DNA of 64,000 nucleotides. Origin: Myxococcales bacterium (lineage in GTDB: Bacteria; Myxococcota_A; Polyangia; Haliangiales; Haliangiaceae). This document shows, in pieces, positions 56,819-64,000 of the stretch; the stretch's first letter is position 1; the number at the start of each line of letters is the position of its first letter. The position numbers were made by a program, and so were the translations under genes. The notes beneath the pieces are model-generated. The model was not told where the DNA came from, ran no database searches, and saw only the letters and a program-made list of their open reading frames with translations. The stretch lies in the NCBI GenBank assembly GCA_028287135.1, contig JAQBQE010000019.1, positions 62,001 through 126,000 on the forward strand. Reading direction: 5' to 3'.

Positions 56819-57508
56819 GTGCTTACCGAACGCTTTGATCGACTCGCTGCCATCCGCGGCGACACGGTGAAGGGGCTCCCCGCTTCTGCGTGGGCCGCGA
56901 ACCTCGATGACCTGGACCGTGATCAGCTGCTCCGTGCGGCGATCGAAGCGACCCGCAAGCTGATCCTCCCGGAGTGGGAGAGCAAGCGCGCGACGGATCG
57001 TCGCCCGCAGATCGCGCTCGAGGCGACGGAAGCCTGGATCGCGACGCGCAGCCCCGAGGCGATCGCGCAGTGCAAGGAGGCGGCGAAGGAGTGCACCGCC
57101 GCCCGCAACGAGACGTTTGGCTACGACCACCGAGTCCCCGAGGCTGCCCGCGCCGTCGCGTGGTCGGTCGGCGCGAAGGACAACGCTCATATCTGGGACG
57201 CGCTCGGTGCGATCGAAGCGGAGCTGCTCGCGCGGATCCAGCTGGTCGCCGAGTACCACCGTGCTCCCGAGCAGCGACGCGCGTTGCTCGCGGTCCTGCG
57301 CAGCGTGCTCCAGCCCAAGACCGAGGCGAGCGCTGCTCCGGCGACCACGGGACCGGTGCCCTACTCTGCGAGTGGCAGCTTCACCGTCGGCCAGGAGCTG
57401 ACGCACGTGAAGTTCGGCAAGCTCGTGGTCACCGCGACCAGCGGCAACACGATCGACGTCACGCTCGAAGACGGCACGACCAAGCGGCTCGCCCACAAGC
57501 CCAAGTGA
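56819..57508 (+). CDS. protein with C-terminal CarD/Tudor-like domain
   Basis: A 229-residue protein. The first 150 residues are helical and charged. The last 45 residues, FTVGQELTHVKFGKLVVTATSGNTIDVTLEDGTTKRLAHK, match the small beta-barrel found in CarD-type or Tudor-like RNA polymerase-interacting modules (G-x-x-V-x-H-x-x-F-G). A Pro/Ala-rich linker (about 175-185) joins them. GTG 56819 start. Function unknown; possible transcription-related binding. Confidence 0.7.
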   Translation: MLTERFDRLAAIRGDTVKGLPASAWAANLDDLDRDQLLRAAIEATRKLILPEWESKRATDRRPQIALEATEAWIATRSPEAIAQCKEAAKECTAARNETFGYDHRVPEAARAVAWSVGAKDNAHIWDALGAIEAELLARIQLVAEYHRAPEQRRALLAVLRSVLQPKTEASAAPATTGPVPYSASGSFTVGQELTHVKFGKLVVTATSGNTIDVTLEDGTTKRLAHKPK

Positions 57509-57721
57509 TCACCACCAGCCGCTGGCGGTGTCGGTCGCGACTTTGATCTTCGGCTTCTGCAGCTGGTTCGACAGCACCTTGTCGCCGAACCGCTCGAAGT
57601 TCGCGAGCCACGCCGCTGCGTTCTTGATGTAGCGACCGGTGCCGGCGGTGTCCCACTTGTACGAGAGCCGCGTGAACCCGCCCTTGATCAGCAGGCCGCT
57701 TGCCGTGCCAGTTCCACGCAC
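57509..57721 (-). CDS. possible small protein or gene remnant
   Basis: A 70-residue open frame (GTG 57721) reading VRGTGTASGLLIKGGFTRLSYKW, RYIKNAAAWLANFERFGDKVLSNQL and a KPKIKVATDTASGWW tail. It abuts the CarD-like gene stop. Composition looks protein-like, but there is no strong ribosome site and the open frame continues upstream without a start, so it may be the C-terminal remnant of a larger gene. Low confidence. Confidence 0.35.
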   Translation of the reverse strand: MRGTGTASGLLIKGGFTRLSYKWDTAGTGRYIKNAAAWLANFERFGDKVLSNQLQKPKIKVATDTASGWW

Positions 57722-57780
57722 GAGCCCGGGAGAACCACAGGCCTCTACACATCCGTGGTGAGGGGCCGAATCTCTGGATC

Positions 57781-58086
57781 GTGAACGACATCGAATGTGG
57801 CTCGTGCCGCCGGATCAACGACCCCTGGCGGCGCCACTGCGGCGGATGCGGGAGTGGTCTGCCCGGCGGTTGCCCGGGCTGCGGCGTGGTCAATCGTGCC
57901 GACGACAAGTTCTGCGGCGGCTGCGCGCACGCCCTCCGGTTCTCGGTGTCCCCGTCGGAGGCGTCCCCGGCTACTCCGCCGCGGACGCCGCGCCGGCGGC
58001 CACCGTCGACCCAGCAGTCTACGATCCCGATCGATATCAGCGAGCTCCTCGCCGAGGGTCCGAAGCGCGGCGGTCAGGGGCACTGA
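57781..58086 (+). CDS. double zinc-ribbon protein
   Basis: A 101-residue protein starting at GTG 57781. Two zinc-ribbon halves: CGSCRRINDPWRRHCGGCG and CPGCGVVNRADDKFCGGC, each with CxxC...CxxC. A Pro/Ser/Thr-rich tail with PIDISELLAEGPKRGG follows. Probably a small regulator or RNA/protein adaptor. It overlaps the convergent broken propeller gene by 13 bp. Confidence 0.7.
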   Translation: MNDIECGSCRRINDPWRRHCGGCGSGLPGGCPGCGVVNRADDKFCGGCAHALRFSVSPSEASPATPPRTPRRRPPSTQQSTIPIDISELLAEGPKRGGQGH

Positions 58087-60434
58087 TCGTCGGCGGAGTC
58101 GACCTTGCCGTCGCAGTCGTTGTCGACCGCGTCGGTGCAGCTGTCCTCGTTCGGGCGACAGTGTAGCGGCCGCGTGCGCAGCAGGGTGCGAACCCGGAAG
58201 CGCTGCAGCAGCATGTCGATCCGGCCCGGCGAGACGAGCAGATCGACCATCGGCAAGTAGTCGAGCGTGTTGGGGACGAAGTCGATCGGCGGGCGCATCG
58301 CCGACCACTGCCGACCATCCCAGTGGAACAGCTCGCGCTCGCTCGCCGCGACCACATCGTCGATCGCGGACCCCGAAAGGAACTTCAGCTCCGCGGTGGC
58401 CTCGAGGAGATCATCGCGCCACGCCGTACCGTTCCAGCCATGGATGTGACCGTTGTTGGCCACGACGAACACGAGGTTCGGTGCGATCGCGAACACGTTG
58501 TTGAGCTTCGTGCTCGCCACGAGCGTCGTGACCGCGCTCCATGCCGTGCCGTCCCAGTGCCACAGTGCGTGGCCGGCGGTGTCGGGCGCGGTGACGACGT
58601 AGAGATCGTCGGGGCCGCTGCCGTGCGCGCCGTGGACGAGCGTGTTCGACAGCACGAAGCGCGTCCACGTCGTGCCGTTGTAGTGGAACGCTCCGCCGGT
58701 CCCGAACGCCCAGACGTCGGTCGGGCTGGTGCTCCAGATCTCCTGGATCGCGAGCCCAGGTGACAAGGCATGCGAGGTCCACGTCGTGCCACTGCGCTGG
58801 AGCACGCGACCGTCCTGGGCTGCCACCCAGACGTCGCTCGCCGAGGTGCCCCAGACGCCGTTCGCTGCGATGGTCAGGCCCGGATCGACCACCGTCGACA
58901 GCGTCCACGGCGCCGTGCCGTTGTAGTGGAAGATCTCGCCCTTGACCGTCGTCACCCACACGTTGTCCGCGCTGGTGCCCCACATCCCGCGATGGACCGA
59001 TGCGGCGAACGGATCGGGGAACGGCAGGTTCGGGAACCGTCCGAACGACTGGCCGCGATAGCGATACGCGAGGTTCAGCGTCGACACCGCGATGACCTCG
59101 TTCGCGTTGAACGCCATCAGCCCCGAGACCGCAGCGAGACCGCTCGGGCTCGCGCCGATGTTGTTGGTGCTGAGCCAGCCGACGCCGTCCCAGTGCCGCA
59201 TCGTGCCGTCGGCGCCCGCGACCCACGTATCGTTCGGCGCCGTCGACGCGATGTTGTTGTAGGTCTCCTGCGGCGTGCGCCACGTCGTCCACGTCGTGCC
59301 GTCGAAGTGACCGATCAGGCCGATTCCCGGCGACGCCGCATCGTTGCCGATCACCCAGACATCGTCCGCTGCGTTCGCATCGATGAACCGCACCTGTGCA
59401 TTGGTCAGCGTCGACGGCGCCCACGCGCTGCCGTTCCAGTGCATCAGTGGTCCGTTCTGGGTCGCGACTCAGATGTCGTTCGGCCCCGAGCCGCGGATCG
59501 CGATCGCCTCGCGGTTGAGCGCGCCGAGCTCGGACCAGCTGACGCCATTCCAGGTCTGGATGCCGCTGCCGCTGGTCGCGGCATAGACCGCGTCGGGACC
59601 TGCCGCCCAGATGTCGACGAAGTTTGCGGCCGGCGTGCCGGTGACCGTCGACCACTGCGTTCCGTTGAACCACAGCAGCACGGCCGGATTCGCCGAGCTC
59701 GTGCCCTCACCGACGACCCACACGTCATCGGGCGCGATGCCCCACACCGCGATCAGGTTGTTCGTGACGTGGGTCGGGACCGCGTTCCAGAACGCGCCTT
59801 CCCAGCGGGTCGCGCGACCGGAGAGACCGACGGCCCAGTGGTCGAGCGCCGACGCGCCGCCGACCGCGAGGGCCACGACACTGTTGAGCGCCTCGGGGTT
59901 CCACCCAAAGCGCGAGCAATCGCGGATCGTCAGGCCGCACGACTCGTCACAGCTGACGGATCCACCATCGAAACCGATCGAGAGGCACGTCTTGTTGGTC
60001 TGGCCGTCGCACAGCTCGGAACCGTTGACGATGTCATCGCCGCAGAACCCGCCGCCGCACGCCGACTCGTCGAACTTGCAGCTCGTATCGCAGGCGAGAC
60101 CGGCGTCCGCATAGAAGCCGCGATCACTGCACGTCTGACCGTCGAGGTTCACGCCGTCGCAGGCCTCGTTGTTGCGGACGAGTCCATCGCCGCAGAAGTA
60201 GAGCTCGCACGCACCGATCCGACACACGCCGAGCCGGCCATCGATCTCGCACTCCTCCTGCTCGTCCTTGCCTTCACAGGCGACGAGCTGTTCGGGGCGC
60301 AGACAGCGACCTTGATCGACGTCGCACTGCGATCCCGCGGGACAGGTCGTGCCGTCACCGCAGTCGGTCGCGTTCGAGGTGACGCAACTCGTCGCGACCG
60401 CGATCACCATCAGCAGCCAGCTCGCTCGGACCAT
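58074..60434 (-). pseudogene. Cys-rich beta-propeller lipoprotein gene with an in-frame TGA
   Basis: Signal MVRASWLLMVIAVATSC, then Myxococcus-type Cys-rich repeats (CGDGLVRNNEACDG, CGDDIVNGSELCDG), and many propeller-type blades with the pattern WNGTxWxxV and DDVWVVG/NDTWVAG. The protein of about 786 residues is cut at codon 322: GSGPNDI is followed by TGA (59469-59471) and then VATQNGPLMHWNG in the same frame. Other blades have Trp at this position, so TGG to TGA is likely. The downstream half could be a separate product only if restarted at ATG 59444. C-terminal MopE-like CTDAVDNDCDGKVD ends the protein. Confidence 0.75.
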
Positions 60435-60654
60435 TCATCTCCATGGTACTCCGAGGGACTTCGCCTGCTACGCTTGTCTGGGTTGCGATGGGTGTTCATG
60501 TGGCTGGTCGTGTGTGGGTGTCATCCCACCCACGCCACCGCCTATGTCCGTCGGTGCACACGGCGGCAAGCCCGCGCCGGTGGCCGCGGAGCGCATCGTG
60601 GTCAGGTCGACGTCGGGCGCAGAGCCGCTCGAGCCGATCGAGTAAGCTCGCCTG

Positions 60655-61641
60655 ATGCGCAGCATGGTGCTGGCGGTGACCGCGGCGGGATGCAGCGCCG
60701 TCACGTCGATCCAGGTCGCCGCGCCTGCCGCGGTGACCGCGACCGAGGTCGCTCCGCCGTTCGAGCTCGCCTCGCACCAGGGTGGGCGCGTCCGGCTCGC
60801 CGATGCGCTCGCCACCGGTGACGTCGTGCTCGTGTTCTATCGCGGTCACTGGTGACTGTGGTGCAAGCACCAGCTCGGTGAGCTGGCCCGTAACGTCGAA
60901 GCGTTCCGCGCGCGCGGTGTGACGCTGCTCGCGATCAGCGTCGACGAGCCCGCTGCCTCGCGCTCGTTCGCCGGCAGCTACGGGATCACGTATCCGCTGC
61001 TCAGCGATCTCGAGGGCACCGTGTCTCGCGCGTACGTCGGCGTCGACGGCTCCGACACCAGCATCCCCGGGATCGTGGTGATCCGTCGCGACGGTCAGAT
61101 CGTGTTTCGCCAGATCGCGAGCGGCAAGGACGACCGCCTGACCGCTGCACAGCTGCTCGCCGAGATCGACCGCACGCTCGGGGTCACCGCCGGTGCACCC
61201 GGCGCATCCGCCGGCTATCCCGTGCTCGAGCGCCTGCAGCTCCGCGTCGAGCTCGGTGGCGGGCAGGTCGAGCTCGATGACTGGCGCGCCACGGTCGTCG
61301 CCGCAGCGTCCGCACAGATCCCGATCGGTCGCCACCTGCTGGTCGGCCCGATGATCCGCTACGAGCCGCTGCTCGCGCCGCTGGATCTGGATCTCGCCGT
61401 CACGCTGCGCGCACCGATCCTCGCCGACGCTGCGGCCGTCCAGCTCACGCTGCTCGGCGGCTACACGGCGATCGCCGACGACCTCGCACCTACGACGTGG
61501 AACGCCGGCGTCCGCGGTGGGGTCTGGGTCGCGCTCGATCCGAGCTGGGCGCTCAGCCTCGATGCCGGGATCATGACGCACGACGGAACGCCCGATCTCG
61601 CGGTCATGTTCGGCGTCTCGCGGCTGATCGAGATCCGCTGA
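60655..61641 (+). CDS. probable selenoprotein: peroxiredoxin-like domain fused to beta-barrel-like domain
   Basis: 328 residues if the in-frame TGA at 60853-60855 (codon 67) is read as selenocysteine. The N-terminus looks like a lipoprotein signal (VTAAGC). Residues 35-175 are AhpC/TSA-like: PFELASHQGGRVRLADAL, VVLVFYRGHW-U-LWCKHQLGEL, LLAISVDEPAA, IPGIVVIRRDGQIVF. The U sits where the family has the catalytic Cys of GHWCxxC, making a U-L-W-C motif. Residues 190-328 are alternating strands (LRVELGGGQVEL, HLLVGPMIRYEPLL, LTLLGGYTAI) suggesting a membrane barrel. A bSECIS-like hairpin follows the TGA at 60870-60886. No selA/selB/tRNA-Sec in this window. Confidence 0.8.
60870..60886 (+). promoter_or_regulatory. 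bSECIS-like hairpin
   Basis: CCAGCT at 60870-60875 pairs with AGCTGG at 60881-60886 around the loop CGGTG, which contains the GGU expected of bacterial SECIS elements. The apical loop starts 20 nt after the TGA (60855), inside the usual 16-37 nt window. The hairpin is inside the coding sequence. Confidence 0.7.
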
Positions 61642-61658
61642 CACGTTACTCTCGTCAC

Positions 61659-62477
61659 GTGCTGTCTCTTCGCGTTGCGGTCCTGACGCTTGTCACGCTG
61701 GTGGGAACCGCGGTCGCCGATCCGAGCGAGCGCACCGACCGGAGCCGGCTCTATCAGATGATCCCGGTCGCCGCCGGCGGCACCGTCTATCTCGTGCTCG
61801 AGCTCGGGCTCAAGGACGCGATCACGCCTGATCATTGCCGGTGGTGCGAGTCCAACGCGTTCGACACGGCGGCTCGCAGCGCCCTGCTCTGGGACAACGT
61901 CCGGCTCGCGAATTCGCTGAGCAACTACACCGGCTACCTCGGCAACCCGCTGCTCGCGACCGGCCTCCTGATCGCCACGTCCGCCGGGGACGACGGCAGC
62001 GATACCACCCGTCGCATCTACGACGACCTCGCACCGGTGTTCCAGGCCGGCATCGTCACGGGCGTCCTCAATCAGACGATCAAGGTGATCGCGGGACGGC
62101 GCAGGCCGTTCGCCCAGTTCGGCGGCGTCGCGGTACGCGCCAAGAACGACGTCAACACCTCGTTCTTCTCGGGCCACACCGCACTGGCGTTCACGATGGC
62201 GACCTCCTCGGGCACCGTCGCCAGCCTGCGCGGCTATCGATCCGCGCCGGTGCTGTGGATCGGTGGCCTCACGCTGGCGACCGCCACCGGATATCTCCGG
62301 ATCGCGGGAGACGCGCACTATGCGACCGACGTGATCGCCGGTGCCGTGGTCGGCGCGGCCATCGGGATCCTGATCCCGCTCGTGTTCCACCACGACGTGC
62401 TCACCGACGAAGGGCCGGCACCTCGTCAGATCGCCGATCGCGAGCCGTTCATGTTCTCGTTCGGCACCGCGTTCTGA
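61659..62477 (+). CDS. PAP2-family phosphatase
   Basis: A 272-residue membrane protein. The three PAP2 motifs are visible: KVIAGRRRPF (K-x6-RP), FFSGHTALAF (SGH) and LRIAGDAHYATDVIAG (R-x5-H-x3-D). An N-terminal signal-like segment (VLSLRVAVLTLVTLVGTAVA) suggests export across the membrane. It probably dephosphorylates lipids such as undecaprenyl-pyrophosphate or phosphatidate. GTG 61659 start, 17 bp after the selenoprotein gene. Confidence 0.87.
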   Translation: MLSLRVAVLTLVTLVGTAVADPSERTDRSRLYQMIPVAAGGTVYLVLELGLKDAITPDHCRWCESNAFDTAARSALLWDNVRLANSLSNYTGYLGNPLLATGLLIATSAGDDGSDTTRRIYDDLAPVFQAGIVTGVLNQTIKVIAGRRRPFAQFGGVAVRAKNDVNTSFFSGHTALAFTMATSSGTVASLRGYRSAPVLWIGGLTLATATGYLRIAGDAHYATDVIAGAVVGAAIGILIPLVFHHDVLTDEGPAPRQIADREPFMFSFGTAF

Positions 62478-62527
62478 TCTGATCCGTCGATGTGTCCAGG
62501 ACGCTCCGTTCGTGGCAGGGTGCGCGC

Positions 62528-63169
62528 GTGACGGCGCCGATCCTGGGAACCACGCGCGTGAGCTGCCCGACCTGCGGGCGCGAGCAGCAGGCCTCGCTCG
62601 TCCAGAGCATCAACACGCACAAGAACCCGTCGGCCAAGGATCGGCTGCTCGCGGGCGAGCTCAACCTGCTGGTCTGTGACTGCGGCCGGCGCACCCAGCT
62701 CGCCGCGACCCTGCTGTTCTACGATCCCGACTCCGACTACTTCTGCCAGGTCTGCCCGGGCGGCCAGGCTGCGATGGATCAGGCGGCGCAGGCCTTCCTC
62801 AAGGCGGGCGCGGCCGGGACGCAGCGAATCGTCCCGTCGCTCAACGCCCTGGTCGAGAAGGTCAAGCTGCTCGACGAGGGGCTCGAGGACTGGGCGATCG
62901 AGATGGCCAAGGTGCTGCTGCTCGCGGCGACCGAGGAGCAGGATCTCGACCGCGTCCTGCTGTTCGACCGCGTCGACCGCACAACGCGCGTGATCCACTG
63001 GATGTTGTTCGATTCGCGAGGCAGCGAGGCGCAGCGCGTCGCGAGCCCGCTCGCCGCCTACGACAAGCTCGCGGCCCGAGCCCACGGGCGGCCGAGCCCG
63101 ACCGAGCTGCAGATCGACCGCGCGTGGGGCCTCCACGCCGTTCGCACGATGATCACCGGCGCGAACTGA
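62528..63169 (+). CDS. CpXC-domain protein
   Basis: A 213-residue protein. The N-terminal CPTCGREQ and SINTHKNPSAKDRLLAGELNLLVCDCGRR match the CpXC domain, a four-Cys zinc module (CPTC, CDCG). A helical C-terminal part (about 80-213) follows. CAGGG lies ahead of GTG 62528. Function unknown in the family. A tight downstream neighbour is the DsbA-type gene (53-bp gap). Confidence 0.8.
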   Translation: MTAPILGTTRVSCPTCGREQQASLVQSINTHKNPSAKDRLLAGELNLLVCDCGRRTQLAATLLFYDPDSDYFCQVCPGGQAAMDQAAQAFLKAGAAGTQRIVPSLNALVEKVKLLDEGLEDWAIEMAKVLLLAATEEQDLDRVLLFDRVDRTTRVIHWMLFDSRGSEAQRVASPLAAYDKLAARAHGRPSPTELQIDRAWGLHAVRTMITGAN

Positions 63170-63222
63170 CTGTTCCGCCTGCACGAACGGCCGCCCGCGG
63201 CACCGGGAGGTAGGGTCCTTCC

Positions 63223-63936
63223 GTGCCCGAGCTTCGCATCGACATCTGGTCCGACATCGCGTGCCCCTGGTGCTACGTCGGCAAGCGGCGCCTCGAGGCC
63301 GCGCTGAAGCAGTTCCCCCACGCCGCCGACGTGAAGATCGTGTGGCGCGCCTTCGAGCTCGATCCCGGCGCGCCGCCAGCCCAGCAGCCGGTGCCCGGCG
63401 GGTATGCCGAGCGGCTCGGCAAGAAGTACCGGATGAGCACCGCCAAGGCCGAGGGCATGCTGACCCAGATGACCGAGACCGCAGCCCGCGACGGCCTCGA
63501 GTTCCGGTTCGACCGGATCCAGCCCGGCAACACGTTCAACGCCCATCGCCTGATTCACTTCGCCCTGGACGAGGGCAAGCAGGACGCGCTCAAGGAGCGC
63601 CTGCTCCGCGCCTATATGACGGAGGGTAAGCTGATGGGCGACACCGAGACCCTGGTGACGCTTGCGGCCGACGCCGGCCTCGATCCGGCCGCGGTCCGCG
63701 AGGTCCTCAGCTCTGACCGCTACGCCAGCGACGTCCGCGAGGACGAGGCACTCGCGCGAGAGCTCGGGATCTCGGGCGTCCCGTTCTTCGTGCTCGGCGG
63801 CCGGCTCGGCGTCTCCGGCGCGCAACCGGCCGAGGTCCTGCTCGGTGCGCTCGAGCAGGCGTGGTCGGACCTGAAGCCCACCTCCGAGCCCGCGTTTGCC
63901 GACGGTGCGGTCTGCGGGCCCGACGGCTGCGATTGA
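63223..63936 (+). CDS. DsbA-family oxidoreductase (FrnE-like)
   Basis: A 237-residue thioredoxin-fold protein without a signal peptide. IWSDIACPWCYVGKRRLE carries the C-P-W-C redox site of FrnE-like DsbA proteins, with GNTFNAHRLIHFA and ISGVPFFVLGGRLGVSGAQ (cis-Pro loop). Expected to be a cytoplasmic disulfide isomerase or glutathione-linked oxidoreductase. The C-terminus is GPDGCD. GTG 63223 start. Ends 64 bp from the window edge, with nothing recognised after it. Confidence 0.9.
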   Translation: MPELRIDIWSDIACPWCYVGKRRLEAALKQFPHAADVKIVWRAFELDPGAPPAQQPVPGGYAERLGKKYRMSTAKAEGMLTQMTETAARDGLEFRFDRIQPGNTFNAHRLIHFALDEGKQDALKERLLRAYMTEGKLMGDTETLVTLAADAGLDPAAVREVLSSDRYASDVREDEALARELGISGVPFFVLGGRLGVSGAQPAEVLLGALEQAWSDLKPTSEPAFADGAVCGPDGCD

Positions 63937-64000
63937 TCGTGTGATCTCGATCCTGGGACCGGGGACGCCAGGTCCTAGCGACTCCCCACCCGTGGCTGAT

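Noticed and set aside
59469-59471. TGA in the broken propeller gene as selenocysteine
   Set aside because: Position matches Trp in other blades, there is no Cys counterpart, and no GGU-loop hairpin at the right distance was seen.
60544-60645. 33-residue open frame just before the selenoprotein gene
   Set aside because: Too short, weak ribosome site, no conserved feature. A lipoprotein-like MWLVVCGC lies in a different frame just upstream, so a decayed gene is possible but not supportable.

Overview
The window is high-GC DNA from a member of the Myxococcota, most likely class Polyangia (Kofleriaceae- or Haliangium-like). The lineage call rests on hallmarks seen in the sequence. There are many secreted lipoproteins with Cys-Gly-Gly-Gly or Asp-Ala-Gly linkers. 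There are MopE-type CDGVDNDCDG repeats, a MYXO-CTERM-like tail, Myxococcus cysteine-rich repeats, a frameshifted HNH endonuclease of a usually multi-copy family, and long islands of non-coding repeats. No rRNA, tRNA, prophage or CRISPR array was recognised.

Layout. 0-9.5 kb: a FecR-like lipoprotein (cut by the left edge), truncated haemoglobin, a DTW tRNA-modification enzyme fused to a degenerate exonuclease-like domain, a methyltransferase/metallo-beta-lactamase pair, a decayed cysteine-rich protein, a cysteine-synthase-like/GreAB pair, a HEAT lipoprotein and an EAL phosphodiesterase. 9.5-20 kb: a paired inverted repeat element, a three-gene operon of two beta-propeller lipoproteins and a small beta-barrel, a PAT/MFS transporter, hemerythrin, and a large hydrolase-like lipoprotein. 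20-30 kb: a repeat island, a cold-shock protein, a DUF4105 protein, a Tgt-MnmD-like fusion, a PIG-L deacetylase, a cysteine-free glutaredoxin-like protein, a GYxxG-repeat lipoprotein, a mini-DUF4157 (eCIS core) protein and a DASS transporter. 30-42 kb: a JmjC-like oxygenase, PPi-type phosphofructokinase, CsbD, a SIS-domain sugar-phosphate enzyme, a secreted CBM/PT-linker polysaccharide-active enzyme, an esterase, a thioesterase, SMI1/KNR4 and GST-like genes. 42.4-45.9 kb: a 3.5-kb repeat island around a frameshifted HNH endonuclease gene. 46-64 kb: a VWA/MYXO-CTERM protein, a second hydrolase-like lipoprotein, a YjbR protein with a histone-H1-like tail, an M14 carboxypeptidase, a frameshifted SH3/cysteine-hydrolase candidate effector, an aldo/keto reductase, a broken beta-propeller protein, a probable selenoprotein, PAP2, CpXC and DsbA-family genes.

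Most genes are single or in two- to three-gene units. Start/stop overlaps (GTGA, ATGA, TGATG) mark translational coupling at 4065-4068, 6507-6510, 25819-25821 and 29985-29988. The cell-envelope theme is strong: about twenty lipoproteins or secreted proteins, two of them broken.

The most notable item is at 60.65-61.64 kb. A peroxiredoxin-like protein is fused to a predicted beta-barrel domain and carries an in-frame TGA exactly where the catalytic Cys should be, giving U-Leu-Trp-Cys. A bSECIS-like hairpin lies 20 nt downstream, which argues for selenocysteine. Next in interest are the repeat element with two GGGACG boxes at a fixed 61-bp pitch (four copies), the Tgt-MnmD fusion, the DTW-exonuclease fusion and the cysteine-free glutaredoxin.
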